Assembly (NCBI GenBank): GCA_002712305.1
Contig: PATE01000005.1
Coordinates: 5,061 to 47,013, forward strand
DNA length: 41,953 nt
Direction of reading: 5' to 3'
DNA from: Gemmatimonadota bacterium
GTDB taxonomy: Bacteria > Latescibacterota > UBA2968 > UBA8231
Shown here: one piece after another, positions 15,496 to 24,932 of the stretch
Layout of the letters: each line of letters opens with the position of its first letter
Numbering within the stretch: position 1 is the stretch's first letter
Made by a program: the position numbers and the translations under genes
Notes under the pieces: model-generated
Seen by the model: only the letters and a program-made list of their open reading frames with translations
Databases searched by the model: none
Told to the model about the DNA's origin: nothing

Positions 15496-16680
15496 TCAGC
15501 GTTCCCAGGCCTCTCGGATCGCTGACATTCTCCCTTCCTGCGCCTCACGCTGACGCTGCCAGGACTCCAGCATAAAAGCCAGGATCGTCGTCAGAACCAA
15601 AGCCCCGGCGGTGCAGGCGAGCGTCAGCATTGCACGCTTCGGTGCACTTCTGGTCTTGGGTGGTGTCGCTCGATCCAACACCTGCAGCGTAGGAGTGTCC
15701 AGTGCCTCGCGATACTTTGATTCCTCGAGTTTTCCGGTGAGAAAACCGAGAATCTCTTCCTGCACGCGCAGAGCCAGGGACAACTCGGCATATTCGTGCA
15801 TCAAGTCGGGCAACTGACGCAACGGCGGGCCCAGTGCCGTCGAAGCCGCCGAGGCCACATCGACGGACATATCCCCAACAAGGGACCCGATCTGTCCCTC
15901 CAACTCTGCGACTTCCATATTGAGCCGGAGACGTTCGGGGTGATCCTGCGCCAGAGACCGACTTGCCACGCCGAGTTCGACCTGGCGCAGCGTCAACTCT
16001 TGCACGACCCCCTTCACGACCTCTACTGCCGCCTGCGTCTGGGCCTCGATGTCCACGACGGCGTGTTCCTGCTGAAAACGCCGCATCTGCGATGCCGTGC
16101 CCGCCAACTCCTGTCGCATGACTCGTACTCGCTGTTCAAGGAAATCGCGCATGAAGGTCGCTTGGCGACGACGATATACTCGATTGAGACTATCCAGATA
16201 GGTCGCCAGAGTCGTCGTAAGATCCGCAGCGAGTTCTGGTGTCGGTGCCGTCGTCTCAATCGCCAGAGAACCGTCTCGTCCCAGTTCGTGCTCCACGTTC
16301 TCGGAGAGTAGCTCGATCGCATACTCGCGATGTGGCACAGAATAGAGCCGCATCAGTTCGAACCGGTCGACGGCCATCCCCAGCAATGTCCGACTATCGA
16401 GAATCGTCAGCAGACGCTCAGAAGGCGTCGACATACCCACCAGCCCTGCAAGGCTCGCCGGCAACCCGGATCCGCCGCCTGCGAGCAAGGACAAGCCCAG
16501 CCCCTTCGGCTCTTCTGCGGGTGGCAGCAGAATCGTTCGGGCGGTGAACCTTTCAGGCAACATGAGACTGATGCCAGCGGCACCCACCGCCGCAAGGAGC
16601 GTCCCCATGATGATGAGCCGACGCCAGCGGATCAGGACATACAGGTAATCGAGCAGGTGTGTCTGTTGCGGATCAGGCAT
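15496..16680 (-). CDS. Wzz-type polysaccharide chain-length/co-polymerase protein
   Basis: A 394-residue polysaccharide co-polymerase without a kinase domain. It has a TM near the N-terminus (about 22-41), a large periplasmic region with long coiled coils (about 170-310, rich in Arg/Gln/Glu), and a C-terminal TM (about 350-370). A Pro-rich motif precedes the last TM (ATPPKTRSAPKRAML), as in Wzz/GumC proteins; LPPAEEPKG follows TM1. Such proteins sit in the inner membrane and control length or export of polysaccharide with a Wza channel. The start at 16680 has AGGAGAG 7 nt upstream, and the Wza-like gene ends 10 nt before it. No BY-kinase is present in the window. Confidence 0.88.
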   Translation of the reverse strand: MPDPQQTHLLDYLYVLIRWRRLIIMGTLLAAVGAAGISLMLPERFTARTILLPPAEEPKGLGLSLLAGGGSGLPASLAGLVGMSTPSERLLTILDSRTLLGMAVDRFELMRLYSVPHREYAIELLSENVEHELGRDGSLAIETTAPTPELAADLTTTLATYLDSLNRVYRRRQATFMRDFLEQRVRVMRQELAGTASQMRRFQQEHAVVDIEAQTQAAVEVVKGVVQELTLRQVELGVASRSLAQDHPERLRLNMEVAELEGQIGSLVGDMSVDVASAASTALGPPLRQLPDLMHEYAELSLALRVQEEILGFLTGKLEESKYREALDTPTLQVLDRATPPKTRSAPKRAMLTLACTAGALVLTTILAFMLESWQRQREAQEGRMSAIREAWER

Positions 16681-16690
16681 CGCAGCTCTC

Positions 16691-18364
16691 CTACTGGCCC
16701 ACGAGGATGAGGACGGTGGCAACCTGACCGGCTACCGCCATCGCCTGAGTAAACAGGGTCCAGTAATCGCGAGTCGGCTTTTCCTTGATCCAGATATTGT
16801 CCCCCGGATCGATTCTCTGGACATCCGCCGCTTCAAGAACCTCACCAGTTCGAGCTTTGATCACACGCACGCCCTTCGATGCACGCCATCCGAATCCACC
16901 GGCGCGTTGGATGTAATCCTGGATACTGAACGAGGGTTCGTAGGGTACGGCCCCAGGGAACGCGGCACGACCTGACACCAGGACCGTCCGCAGAGAACTG
17001 GGGATGACGATGACGTCTCCGGGTCGTACTAGGATGTTGTTTACCTGGGCCGCAGGATCATCTTCGAAGAGGGCGACGAAGTCCACCACCATCTGTCCGC
17101 GCTTCGTACGACTGCGCATGTTGAAGTACTGCTTCTCGTCTTCGTTCCAAGCAGCCGGCGGAATCGTGAGAATGCGCTCGAATTCGGGATCAAGTTGCTC
17201 ATCATCTTCCAGTTGGCGTGTGATGCGCGCCTTCGGAAGAGAGGCCAGCGATGTCACGCCCCCGGACTGATCCAGCACGTCAAGCAAGGTGGTCGCGCCA
17301 TCGTCGATGACATAGAAGCCGGGGAATTCGACCTCGCCGATGATCCGTACCGTCGCCTGTTGCTGGTACCCTGGGCGAGATCGTACGACCAGCCAATCCC
17401 CCGACTCCAGTTCGATATCCTCCGACTCGACGCCCTTCACCGCGGCATCGAGATCCACCCGCATTCGAGTCTGACGCCTACCCTCATCCACATATCGAAA
17501 GATGTAAACGTTGTCGGGATCGTAGTGCGCGGCAGGTCCCATGGCCAAAAGGGCGAGATGACTCAAGCGATCACCCCGTACGTACTCGAAAATGTCGTTG
17601 CGTCTGACGGCTTCCATGGCCCGCACGATATCGGCACGAGGGGGCACGATGATGACGTCGCCGTCTGTCACGAAAGGATTCAGCGCCGATTCTCCAGTCA
17701 CCTCAAACATGGAGATGTCGACGCGACGTGCACTGCCCGCAAGGCGCTCGATCACGCTTTCGTCGACCAGTCCCCGTCGCAGCTCGGTCGTTTCGAGTTC
17801 GGTCAGTTCGCTGGAGCGAACCAGATAGATGTTTCGCCGCGAGGCACCTTCCGCAAAACCGCCGGCTTTCTGAAGCAGTTCGCTGACCCGTTCTACGCCA
17901 CTTCCTTGCACGATCCCCGGCATCTTCACTGTGCCGACGACGGAAATGGGGAATCGGCGAATCTCACTCAGTTCAATGTCGATCGTGCCAACATGAACCC
18001 GCTCGCGAAACAAGGCCTCCACGGCCTGTTTCGCTTCGCGCAAACTCCGTCCGGCGATCTGCACCCTGCCGGCACGTGGAATGAACAGACCTCCCTCATT
18101 CAGTACTCGACGCTCAAGTGGTTCGCCGAAAGCTGACATCTGGATGAGAAACCGGTCGCCCGGACCGACCAGGTAGTCGCCGCTGAGAAGGACCTCTCGA
18201 TAAGCCTCCATTCCCACGGGCAATTCAATCCGGGACGATTCGGATGTACCCTTCTCTCCCTCGCCTGGCATAGGGAGGACCCTTGCTGCCTGGGCGTCGA
18301 TCCCGATGGCCAGACAACAGACCGTGACGGCGACGGTGACCCAGAAAGTGCCTGTGCTCCTCAT
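16691..18364 (-). CDS. Wza-type outer-membrane polysaccharide export protein with SLBB domains
   Basis: A 557-residue exported protein. The signal peptide (about 1-25) ends near DAQA; it contains two Cys but no convincing lipobox. A Poly_export domain starts at GDYLVGPGDRFLIQM (about 62-76) and runs to about 140. It is followed by SLBB-type units: I-S-V-V-G-T-V-K-M-P-G (about 138-148), a second after GYQQQATVRIIGEVEFPGFY (about 335-355), and a third at LVSGRAAFPGAVPYEPS (about 455-470). The C-terminus ends in a hydrophobic helix that may form the outer-membrane helical barrel, as in Wza. It is longer than E. coli Wza (about 380 residues). It heads an operon with the Wzz-like gene. The 154-nt gap upstream of it shows no clear promoter. 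Confidence 0.9.
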   Translation of the reverse strand: MRSTGTFWVTVAVTVCCLAIGIDAQAARVLPMPGEGEKGTSESSRIELPVGMEAYREVLLSGDYLVGPGDRFLIQMSAFGEPLERRVLNEGGLFIPRAGRVQIAGRSLREAKQAVEALFRERVHVGTIDIELSEIRRFPISVVGTVKMPGIVQGSGVERVSELLQKAGGFAEGASRRNIYLVRSSELTELETTELRRGLVDESVIERLAGSARRVDISMFEVTGESALNPFVTDGDVIIVPPRADIVRAMEAVRRNDIFEYVRGDRLSHLALLAMGPAAHYDPDNVYIFRYVDEGRRQTRMRVDLDAAVKGVESEDIELESGDWLVVRSRPGYQQQATVRIIGEVEFPGFYVIDDGATTLLDVLDQSGGVTSLASLPKARITRQLEDDEQLDPEFERILTIPPAAWNEDEKQYFNMRSRTKRGQMVVDFVALFEDDPAAQVNNILVRPGDVIVIPSSLRTVLVSGRAAFPGAVPYEPSFSIQDYIQRAGGFGWRASKGVRVIKARTGEVLEAADVQRIDPGDNIWIKEKPTRDYWTLFTQAMAVAGQVATVLILVGQ

Positions 18365-18518
18365 TCAGTTCCTTCCTGCGAATACGGTTGTTCAGAGCCG
18401 CTTGCCACCACCCATAGTCCGGCAGGCTCGATCCCGAGATCCATCACTAGGCAGTTGATCGCACCCCTCGCCCTCCAACTCGACCAGATGCGAGCCGGTA
18501 CCCGCACCTGCACCTGTT

Positions 18519-19691
18519 TCAAGGACATCCGGCCACCGCCACATCTCGCTCAAGCGTTTCGATAAGAGTGGCTGCCACGGCATCTGCGATTGCGAAGTTT
18601 TCCCCGACTAGACGAAGACGCTGCCGCTCCAAGGTCAGCCTTCCGGAGCTGAGCAGGATCCCCATCTGTGTGGACGATTGCATGGCTGCCAGTTCGCCCG
18701 CTTCAAGCTCAACACCTTCGCATGTTCTGAGCCCGAGCCAGATCCTCTCTTCACGTTTCTTCCGGGGTCCGATGGCTTCGCTTCCAGATCGGGGTGACAC
18801 GCCGCCTTGCAACGCTTGGCAATATCGATCCAAGTCTGAGAGATTCCACCAACGCTCCCCTTCGACGAAGCTGTGAGACGACAACCCGATCCCGAGATAC
18901 TCCCCGCCCGTCCAGCAATCCCAGTTGTGGGCACAGCGGTGCCCCGGGCGAGAGAAGTTTGAGATCTCGTACTGTTCGAAACCCGCCCTGGTGAGGTGTT
19001 GGCGAACCTGGGCGAATTGGGTCGCGTCATCATCCTCGTCCACCTCGGGCAGATCACCCTGAAGTCGCCGACGATGGAATGGCGTGTCTTTCTCCACCGA
19101 CAGTGCATATGCAGAGATATGATCCGGTTCGAGAACCAGCAGTTGCTCGATCGTCGTGGCCAGTGCCGCCGCAGGTTCAGCGGGAACACTGAAAATGAGA
19201 TCGCAGTTGACACTTCTGAATCCTATCTGTCGCGCCAGCGAATATGCATGGATCGCGTCTGCCGCCGAGTGCGTTCGTCCCAATAGAAGCAGGGTCTCAT
19301 CGACCAGCGACTGCATGCCAATACTCAGCCGATTCACACCGGCGTCTCGAAACTCTCCGAATCGTTGCGCATCTGCCGTTGTGGGATTGGCCTCTAACGT
19401 GATCTCCGCTCCCTGCCGTATTCCGTGGATCCGATTAGCCGTTTCGAGGATCCTGGCGATCAGCTTCGGCGCCAACCGACTGGGTGTGCCCCCACCGAAG
19501 AAGACCGTGTCAAAGGGCCCCCGGTTCCCCCAGGACGGTGATGAGGCGCTCCACACCAGTTCATCACAGACGGCCTGCACGTATCCTTCGGTCATGTCCA
19601 TACGACCCGTAACCACGGCAAAGGCACAGTAGGGGCATCGCTGCGGACAGAACGGAATGTGCACGTAGAGCCCGAGTCGATCCGCCACCAT
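18519..19691 (-). CDS. hemW: HemW-like radical SAM heme chaperone
   Basis: A 390-residue radical SAM protein. The [4Fe-4S] motif is Cys15-x3-Cys19-x2-Cys22 in CPQRCPYCAF, the HemW pattern lacking the extra Cys of HemN. GLYVHIPFC precedes it, and FFGGGTPS (about 67-74) and TLEANPTT follow, as usual in the family. HemW binds heme and is thought to deliver it to respiratory proteins; it is not an active coproporphyrinogen oxidase. The ATG at 19691 shares one base with the stop of lepB (TGATG) and gives the normal family N-terminus; an open frame continues to 19745 inside lepB. It is the last gene of the lepA-lepB-hemW group. Confidence 0.9.
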   Translation of the reverse strand: MVADRLGLYVHIPFCPQRCPYCAFAVVTGRMDMTEGYVQAVCDELVWSASSPSWGNRGPFDTVFFGGGTPSRLAPKLIARILETANRIHGIRQGAEITLEANPTTADAQRFGEFRDAGVNRLSIGMQSLVDETLLLLGRTHSAADAIHAYSLARQIGFRSVNCDLIFSVPAEPAAALATTIEQLLVLEPDHISAYALSVEKDTPFHRRRLQGDLPEVDEDDDATQFAQVRQHLTRAGFEQYEISNFSRPGHRCAHNWDCWTGGEYLGIGLSSHSFVEGERWWNLSDLDRYCQALQGGVSPRSGSEAIGPRKKREERIWLGLRTCEGVELEAGELAAMQSSTQMGILLSSGRLTLERQRLRLVGENFAIADAVAATLIETLERDVAVAGCP

Positions 19692-20353
19692 CAATCGACT
19701 CCATTCCCTAGTCGCGACCATCTGTTTGGCCTTGACGCAGGCCACAACACGGCGATCGCCCGCCCGATCAGCAGGGGTTGAGAAACGGGACCGAAGAATC
19801 GACTGTCCACACTGGCGTCACGATTGTCGCCGAGTACGAAGATGTGTCCTGGGGGCACCACATAGGGGCCGAAGTGGTCTCGCGGACTTTGTTTCGCAGG
19901 GCGAATCGTCGCGTCCAGATACTTCGAACGGGCTGGATCAGCGGCCCGCACACCGTCGACATGGAGGACCTTGTTCTTGATCAGCACGCGTTGACCAGCC
20001 GTGGCCACACAACGCTTCACCATCACACCGCCATCTTCGGGGCGTCGAAAAACAACCACATCGCCCACGTCCGGCGCCCCAAAGTCTGGAATCCATTCAC
20101 TACCATAGCTGAGGCGCTCAACAAGAACGAGATCTCCCTGAAGCAGAGAGTCCTCCATCGACTCAGAGTCAATGCCGTATCCCTCCAGGATCAAGACGCG
20201 GCTTGCCACAACCAGCAGCACCAAACCCAGGGCACCCAACACTCGCTTCCGTCGAGGATGCGCCCCTTGGTCGGTGGACCGAGTTGTCGATCCCCCGCTT
20301 CGCTTGGCTGGCGTGGATCGGCGCTTGGTCGCGGGTTTCTTCCCCTTGGCCAT
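19691..20353 (-). CDS. lepB: Signal peptidase I
   Basis: This membrane serine protease cleaves signal peptides of exported preproteins on the outer face of the inner membrane. It is 220 residues. One TM lies at about 38-55. The catalytic Ser65 is in IDSESM (usually P-S-G-S-M), the general base Lys113 is in MVKRCVATAG, and box E reads GDNRDASVDSRFFGPV. The N-terminal 37 residues are unusually basic and Ser/Thr-rich (lysine/arginine repeats), longer than in many homologues, and form a positively charged cytoplasmic tail. It lies 11 nt downstream of lepA, and hemW follows with a 1-nt overlap. The two genes are commonly neighbours. Confidence 0.95.
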   Translation of the reverse strand: MAKGKKPATKRRSTPAKRSGGSTTRSTDQGAHPRRKRVLGALGLVLLVVASRVLILEGYGIDSESMEDSLLQGDLVLVERLSYGSEWIPDFGAPDVGDVVVFRRPEDGGVMVKRCVATAGQRVLIKNKVLHVDGVRAADPARSKYLDATIRPAKQSPRDHFGPYVVPPGHIFVLGDNRDASVDSRFFGPVSQPLLIGRAIAVLWPASRPNRWSRLGNGVD

Positions 20354-20364
20354 GCGGGGGCCGC

Positions 20365-22164
20365 CTACTCCTCCATCTGCAAGGCAGCGAGGAAGGCTTC
20401 CTGCGGGATCTCCACACTCCCGACCTGCTTCATCCGCTTCTTCCCTTCCTTCTGGCGCTCCAGCAGTTTTCGCTTGCGGGACACATCACCGCCATAACAC
20501 TTGGCAGTCACGTTCTTGCGGAAGGGCTTCACCGTCTCGCGCGAGATGACCTTGTTGCCGATGGCCGCCTGAATCGCCACCTCAAACATCTGACGAGGAA
20601 TCAGTTCCTTCAGCTTGGCACACAGTCGTCGCCCCCAATCAAAGGCTTTGTCTCGATGGATGATGACGGCCAGGGCATCGAGTGGGTCGCCATTGATGAG
20701 GATGTCTAGTCGGACCAATGGCCCCGGGCGCATCTCTTTGTGTTCGTAGTCAAAGGAGGCGTAACCGCGAGACACGGACTTGATGCGATCATAGAAATCC
20801 ACCACAACCTCACCGAGGGGGAGTTCGTAGTGGAGGATCGCACGCTCTCCATCGAGATACTCCGTGTTGAGGTAGACTCCCCGGCGATCGTTGCACACCT
20901 GCATCACATTGCCGATGTATTCGCTGGGCACCAGAACCTGTGCATCAAGGATCGGTTCGCGAATCTGCTGGATCTGCCCTACCGGTGGCAGGCGAGATGG
21001 GTTTTCCACCTGACTGACGTTCCCATCAGTCGCTTCCACTTCGAAACGAACATTCGGCAACGTGGCGATGATGTCCATCTCGTATTCACGATCGAGTCGT
21101 TCCTGCACGATCTCCATATGCAGCAAGCCGAGAAATCCACACCGAAAACCAAAGCCGAGAGCGTCGGAGGTTTCCGGTTCGAACGAGAAGGCCGCGTCGT
21201 TGAGTTTGAGCTTCTCGAGGGCATCGCGAAGTTCGGCATGGGCATCTGAATTCACAGGGTAGAGACCACTGAATACCATGGGCTTCAGCGGTTGGTACCC
21301 CGGAAGCGCTTCGACCTCGGCTCTGCCTGCATGGATGACCGTATCACCGACCCGGGCCTCTGCGAGGTCTTTGATGTTGGCGATGATATACCCCACCTCG
21401 CCACTGTAGAGCTGCTCAGCCGGGACCCGCGTCAGGCGCAGAATGCCAAGCTCCTCGACTTCGTACTCGATCCCGGTCGAGAACAGCTTGATGCGGTCTC
21501 CTCGTCTCAGAGATCCATCGACGAGGCGGATGAAGCAGATCACACCACGATACTGATCGTAGAGCGAATCGAACACGAGACACCGCAGCGCCTGTTCCGA
21601 GTCACCAGACGGAGAGGGAATCCGATCGACGACGGCCTGCATCGTCTCTTCGATACCGATCCCGTCGCGCGCACTGATGCGCAAAATTTCATCGGGGTCA
21701 CAACCGATCAGATCGACCAATTGCTGCTCGACACGCTCCACCTCGGCACCGGGCATGTCGATCTTGTTGATACAGGGGATGATCTCGAGATCATTCCCCA
21801 TAGCCAGCAGCAGATTGCTGACCGTCTGCGCTTCGACACCTTGTGCGGCATCGACAACGAGAATGGCTCCCTCGCAGGCGGCCAAAGACCGGGACACCTC
21901 GTAGGTAAAGTCAACGTGTCCGGGCGTATCGATGAGGTTGAACTGATAGTCGATACCGTCTGCGGCACCGAAGTGCATGCGCACGGCATGGGCCTTGATC
22001 GTGATCCCCCGCTCTCGCTCCAGATCCATGGAGTCGAGAACCTGCGCCTGCATCTGTTTGCCCGTGAGCGTGTGCGTCATCTCCAGCATCCGATCAGCCA
22101 GAGTGGACTTGCCGTGATCGATGTGGGCGATAATGCAGAAGTTGCGGATGCGTTCGCGGTCCAT
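20365..22164 (-). CDS. lepA: Elongation factor 4 (LepA), ribosome-associated GTPase
   Basis: A 599-residue translational GTPase of the EF4 family, the normal length. G1 is AHIDHGKST (about 13-21), G3 is DTPGHVDF, and G4 is [12 protein letters not shown] marks the switch region. Further domains show FCGLYP-like and [13 protein letters not shown] sequences typical of domain III. The C-terminal domain ends with [26 protein letters not shown], the LepA-specific signature. EF4 acts on stalled or back-translocating ribosomes and affects initiation. It is separated from the TPR array by 93 nt and is followed by lepB after 11 nt. Confidence 0.97.
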   Translation of the reverse strand: MDRERIRNFCIIAHIDHGKSTLADRMLEMTHTLTGKQMQAQVLDSMDLERERGITIKAHAVRMHFGAADGIDYQFNLIDTPGHVDFTYEVSRSLAACEGAILVVDAAQGVEAQTVSNLLLAMGNDLEIIPCINKIDMPGAEVERVEQQLVDLIGCDPDEILRISARDGIGIEETMQAVVDRIPSPSGDSEQALRCLVFDSLYDQYRGVICFIRLVDGSLRRGDRIKLFSTGIEYEVEELGILRLTRVPAEQLYSGEVGYIIANIKDLAEARVGDTVIHAGRAEVEALPGYQPLKPMVFSGLYPVNSDAHAELRDALEKLKLNDAAFSFEPETSDALGFGFRCGFLGLLHMEIVQERLDREYEMDIIATLPNVRFEVEATDGNVSQVENPSRLPPVGQIQQIREPILDAQVLVPSEYIGNVMQVCNDRRGVYLNTEYLDGERAILHYELPLGEVVVDFYDRIKSVSRGYASFDYEHKEMRPGPLVRLDILINGDPLDALAVIIHRDKAFDWGRRLCAKLKELIPRQMFEVAIQAAIGNKVISRETVKPFRKNVTAKCYGGDVSRKRKLLERQKEGKKRMKQVGSVEIPQEAFLAALQMEE

Positions 22165-22243
22165 CAGGCTCCAACGGCACAGAAAGGGGCAATCATGGGG
22201 TAGTCCATGGCAGCACGAGAAGGTAATCTATGCTCCATCTGAC

Positions 22244-22257
22244 TGTCAAACTTTGAC
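22244..22257 (-). promoter_or_regulatory. Palindrome and consensus -35 box upstream of lepA
   Basis: The 13-bp perfect palindrome GTCAAA-C-TTTGAC occupies 22245-22257, immediately after the stop of the last array gene (22258-22260). On the - strand it contains a consensus -35 hexamer TTGACA (22249-22244). A possible -10, TAGATT, follows after only 14 bp; at 16-17 bp spacing the sequence is poor. This is the only gap larger than 2 nt between the array and lepA, so it may be the lepA promoter with an operator, or a weak transcript boundary. No terminator with a T tract is present. Confidence 0.4.
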
Positions 22258-24459
22258 TTACGGCGATTGCTCCCGTGCAGAATCGCGTCTTTCGAAAGGT
22301 CTTTTCAAGCGCTCAAGATTGCGTCGGGCCACTGCATTTTCGGGGTCCTGCTGCAAAACAAGCTCCACCTGACTACGGGCGTCGTCTGGGCGTCCAGCGG
22401 CGCCAAGAGCCGCCGAAAGCTGGTTCCTCAACGACACATCCAGAGGCCGCAGATCACAGGCCCTCTGATAGGCCACCACCGCCATCGGCCACTGCTGCAG
22501 AGCCCGATAGGCATCGCCGGATGCGGCCAACAGGTCTGCATCGGAGGGATTCGCCCGCAGAGCACGACGCAGCACCTCTACCGCATCCCCCCATCGTTGT
22601 CGTCTTGCATACTCTGCGGCCCAGGCGACATGAATTGAAATCCTGCTCGGATCCTGGTCTGCCAGCTGGGCATAGGCGTCGAGTGCATCAGTCCCCTGCT
22701 CTTTCAAACGGAGAAAGGCCAGGTTCATTTTCGCTTCCGCGAGAGTACTGTCTGCCTCCAGGGCCTGAACGAGCCACCGTCGGCCGGCCGCGATATCTCC
22801 GCGTTCCATCGAAAGCAGAGCGAGATTGTTCGCGGCCTCCGCGTGCTGCGGATGCAGATGCAGGGCCTGCTCGTAGGCTGCCTGGGCAGCCTGGTTTTGT
22901 CCCATGAGTTGATGCCAGCGACCTCGATAGAGATGGAGATCCGGATCTTCGGCGTTCCACTGGGCCGAGTCCAGTTGGGACGCCGCATTCGTGAGAAGCC
23001 CGTTCTGCAGATAGAAACGAGCCAGTTGGATGCGCCACCCCCCCCACTCTGATGTGCCCGCACGCAGGTAGGCCTGTTCTGCCTGACCCCACTCTCCCTC
23101 TTCCTCGAGCCAGGAGGCATAGTTCGACCACGTTCGCGCCGCGTGCGGTGTGTGCTGCAGGGCTCGCCGATAGGCGTCACCTGCCCGGGCGCGATCGCCC
23201 TGCTGGTGTAGGGCTAATGCGAGATTTGCCAGCACCCGACTCGACGACGGAGCCTTAGTTTCGGCATCAGACCAGAGGGATAATTCACTCTCCCACAATC
23301 TATTACGAGAACTAACTATAACGACCATCACACATAGCGCCACGGTAAACACAACACGCCCACCACGTCGAAGAGGCCTGTGAGAAACCAGCGCCGACAT
23401 CGCGATCAACGCCCCCATCACCGCGAGGTAGAGTCGCTGCTCACTGGCCAACACCGTCAGTGGAACCAGAGTTGTGACGGCCAACGCCAGAAAAAACCAC
23501 ACACCCCCTATTCCAACACCATCTCCTGCACCGTCAAACGAGGCTCGGTCTCGTCGCAGGGCAACCACCGACCAACCGACCAGGCTGAGGAGGAATAGGA
23601 GCGGCAACATGATCGCGAGAGCAACACCCGAAGCCGGCACGATCCCGTGCTCGATACTCAGTGACACGGGCATGGTCATGAGTTTGAGGTAGAGGGTGAT
23701 GACCTTTACCTGTGTGGCCAGTTGAGTCCCAAAAGGCCGAACATCCTGAGCAAGTGACGAGGGAAGGAACCCGTCGACACTGATCACGATCAGATACAGG
23801 GCGCCCACACCCAAAAACGGTGCCCATCGGCGCCACCCGAAGCGCGACTCGATGCCTTTTCCCACAACGACCAGCAGCAAGAGGGGGATGAATTGGAACC
23901 CGATCGATTTGCTCAACAACGCCAGAGCAAACAGAGCCAGGCCAAGCCTATTCCGACCCGACAGGGCCGCCCATAAGGCCCAGACCACACCACATGCGGC
24001 CATCAGCTCTGATCGACTGGAGATGTAGTTCACGGCCTGGGTGTGAATGGGATGCACGGCAAACAGCAGACCCACCGCCAGCGCCGTCGGTCCGGGCACA
24101 AACAGCCTGGCCAGGAAAAACAGGCCGACACAAGCCAAGGCGTGAAAGCCGATGTTGACGAGGTGGTATCCACTCGGCGAGTACTGACCCAGCGCATAGT
24201 TCGCAGCGAGCGTCGTCTGTACGAGAGGGCGATACATACCCTTCCCGGGCTCGGCCGAGAATGTTGAGGAGTCGACGAAGAACGTGGGAATGTTCGCCAG
24301 GTTGCGTAGATGGTGATTCCGCACGATGGCGTGTTCATCGTCGTCGTGGAAGCTGTTGTCCAGTCCATTCAGGTAGGGAAACGACGCGGCAACCAGCACG
24401 AGGAGCCATCTCCAATGTGCGCCGTTGTGCCGATCCATCGATGGTACCAGACACATCAT
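22258..24459 (-). CDS. TMTC-like GT-C/TPR membrane protein, array member A
   Basis: A 733-residue protein, the longest of the array. The ATG at 24459 overlaps the stop of the preceding small paralog by 4 nt; an in-frame ATG at 24438 is an alternative. About ten TMs occupy residues 18-385. The first exported loop carries Asp40-Asp41 in an FHDDDEHAI setting, where most paralogs have a Tyr or Phe before the pair. YRPLVQTT (76-83), SGYHLVNIGFH (96-106), HPIHTQAVNYISSRS (136-150) and VLASEQRLYL (336-345) are the other shared blocks. Residues about 405-720 hold roughly nine TPR units (NNLALLSMERGDIAAG is typical). It is the last member before lepA. Transfer of a sugar from a lipid donor to an exported acceptor is inferred from the fold. 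Confidence 0.87.
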   Translation of the reverse strand: MMCLVPSMDRHNGAHWRWLLVLVAASFPYLNGLDNSFHDDDEHAIVRNHHLRNLANIPTFFVDSSTFSAEPGKGMYRPLVQTTLAANYALGQYSPSGYHLVNIGFHALACVGLFFLARLFVPGPTALAVGLLFAVHPIHTQAVNYISSRSELMAACGVVWALWAALSGRNRLGLALFALALLSKSIGFQFIPLLLLVVVGKGIESRFGWRRWAPFLGVGALYLIVISVDGFLPSSLAQDVRPFGTQLATQVKVITLYLKLMTMPVSLSIEHGIVPASGVALAIMLPLLFLLSLVGWSVVALRRDRASFDGAGDGVGIGGVWFFLALAVTTLVPLTVLASEQRLYLAVMGALIAMSALVSHRPLRRGGRVVFTVALCVMVVIVSSRNRLWESELSLWSDAETKAPSSSRVLANLALALHQQGDRARAGDAYRRALQHTPHAARTWSNYASWLEEEGEWGQAEQAYLRAGTSEWGGWRIQLARFYLQNGLLTNAASQLDSAQWNAEDPDLHLYRGRWHQLMGQNQAAQAAYEQALHLHPQHAEAANNLALLSMERGDIAAGRRWLVQALEADSTLAEAKMNLAFLRLKEQGTDALDAYAQLADQDPSRISIHVAWAAEYARRQRWGDAVEVLRRALRANPSDADLLAASGDAYRALQQWPMAVVAYQRACDLRPLDVSLRNQLSAALGAAGRPDDARSQVELVLQQDPENAVARRNLERLKRPFERRDSAREQSP

Positions 24460-24932
24460 CGGAGGCGATCTTCAAGTTGGGCGATTCGCTGCGCACTGCG
24501 ACGATACGACGTCCCCGCAGTTCGATAGAGATCTTGCGCCCTCACCCAACTCGTCGTTGCCATCTTCGCGTCGCCCTCATCCCACGCGCGCTGGCCGAGC
24601 CCGACCAGAATTTCGGCACGATTGTAGGCCGTCTTCGGTCGACGATCGCCAAGTTGGAGCGCTCGTTCCAACATGGTCGCCGCCTTCTCCATCTGCCCCA
24701 CGCTGCCAAGCAAACCACCACGCTTGGCCCACAGGACTGCATCTGATGAGTCAAGACTCGTCACCCGCTCCATCTGTTCGATGGCTGTCGACAGGTCGTG
24801 CAGATGGGTGTTGCGGACGATGGAGTGGTCATCGTCGAAATGGAATCCATTATCCAAACTCCCCGCGTAAACCAGCATCACGAGAATGAGAATCCCCAGT
24901 CCCTCTGCCCTGCGACGTGAAACGACCATCAA
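24456..24932 (-). CDS. Internal-deletion derivative of a TMTC-like paralog (158 aa)
   Basis: This 158-residue protein keeps the beginning of an array member: TM at about 11-27 and GFHFDDDHSIVRN (29-41) with Asp33-Asp34. At about residue 48 it passes straight into helical TPR sequence (VLWAKRGGLLGSVGQMEKAATMLERAL and a second unit AKMATTSWVRAQDLYR), skipping the roughly 350-400 residues of the GT-C membrane domain that separate these parts in every other paralog. The frame is intact and both ends keep 4-nt ATGA overlaps with neighbours. It cannot be an active GT-C enzyme. It may be a tail-anchored TPR adaptor made from a paralog, or a decaying gene caught while still in frame. The full-length parent cannot be named with confidence. 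Confidence 0.82.
   Translation of the reverse strand: MMVVSRRRAEGLGILILVMLVYAGSLDNGFHFDDDHSIVRNTHLHDLSTAIEQMERVTSLDSSDAVLWAKRGGLLGSVGQMEKAATMLERALQLGDRRPKTAYNRAEILVGLGQRAWDEGDAKMATTSWVRAQDLYRTAGTSYRRSAQRIAQLEDRLR

Noticed and set aside
15455-15500. GGGG-AGATCT-CCCC-like hairpin after the Wzz-like gene as a terminator
   Set aside because: The stem is short, contains a bulge and is not followed by a T tract on the - strand; the better terminator lies after the next small gene.
17195-18136. Open frame of about 310 codons on the + strand opposite the Wza-like gene
   Set aside because: It is antisense to a well-supported exporter gene and shows only shadow-type composition.
18392-18583. Small - strand open frame containing LETGAGAGTGSHLVELEGEG
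   Set aside because: It looks a little like a methyltransferase glycine motif, but it overlaps the end of hemW, has no ribosome site, and the rest of the frame shows no methyltransferase features.
21292-22203. Open frame of about 300 codons on the + strand opposite lepA
   Set aside because: lepA is intact on the - strand with all GTPase motifs; the opposite frame has no ribosome site or recognisable protein features.
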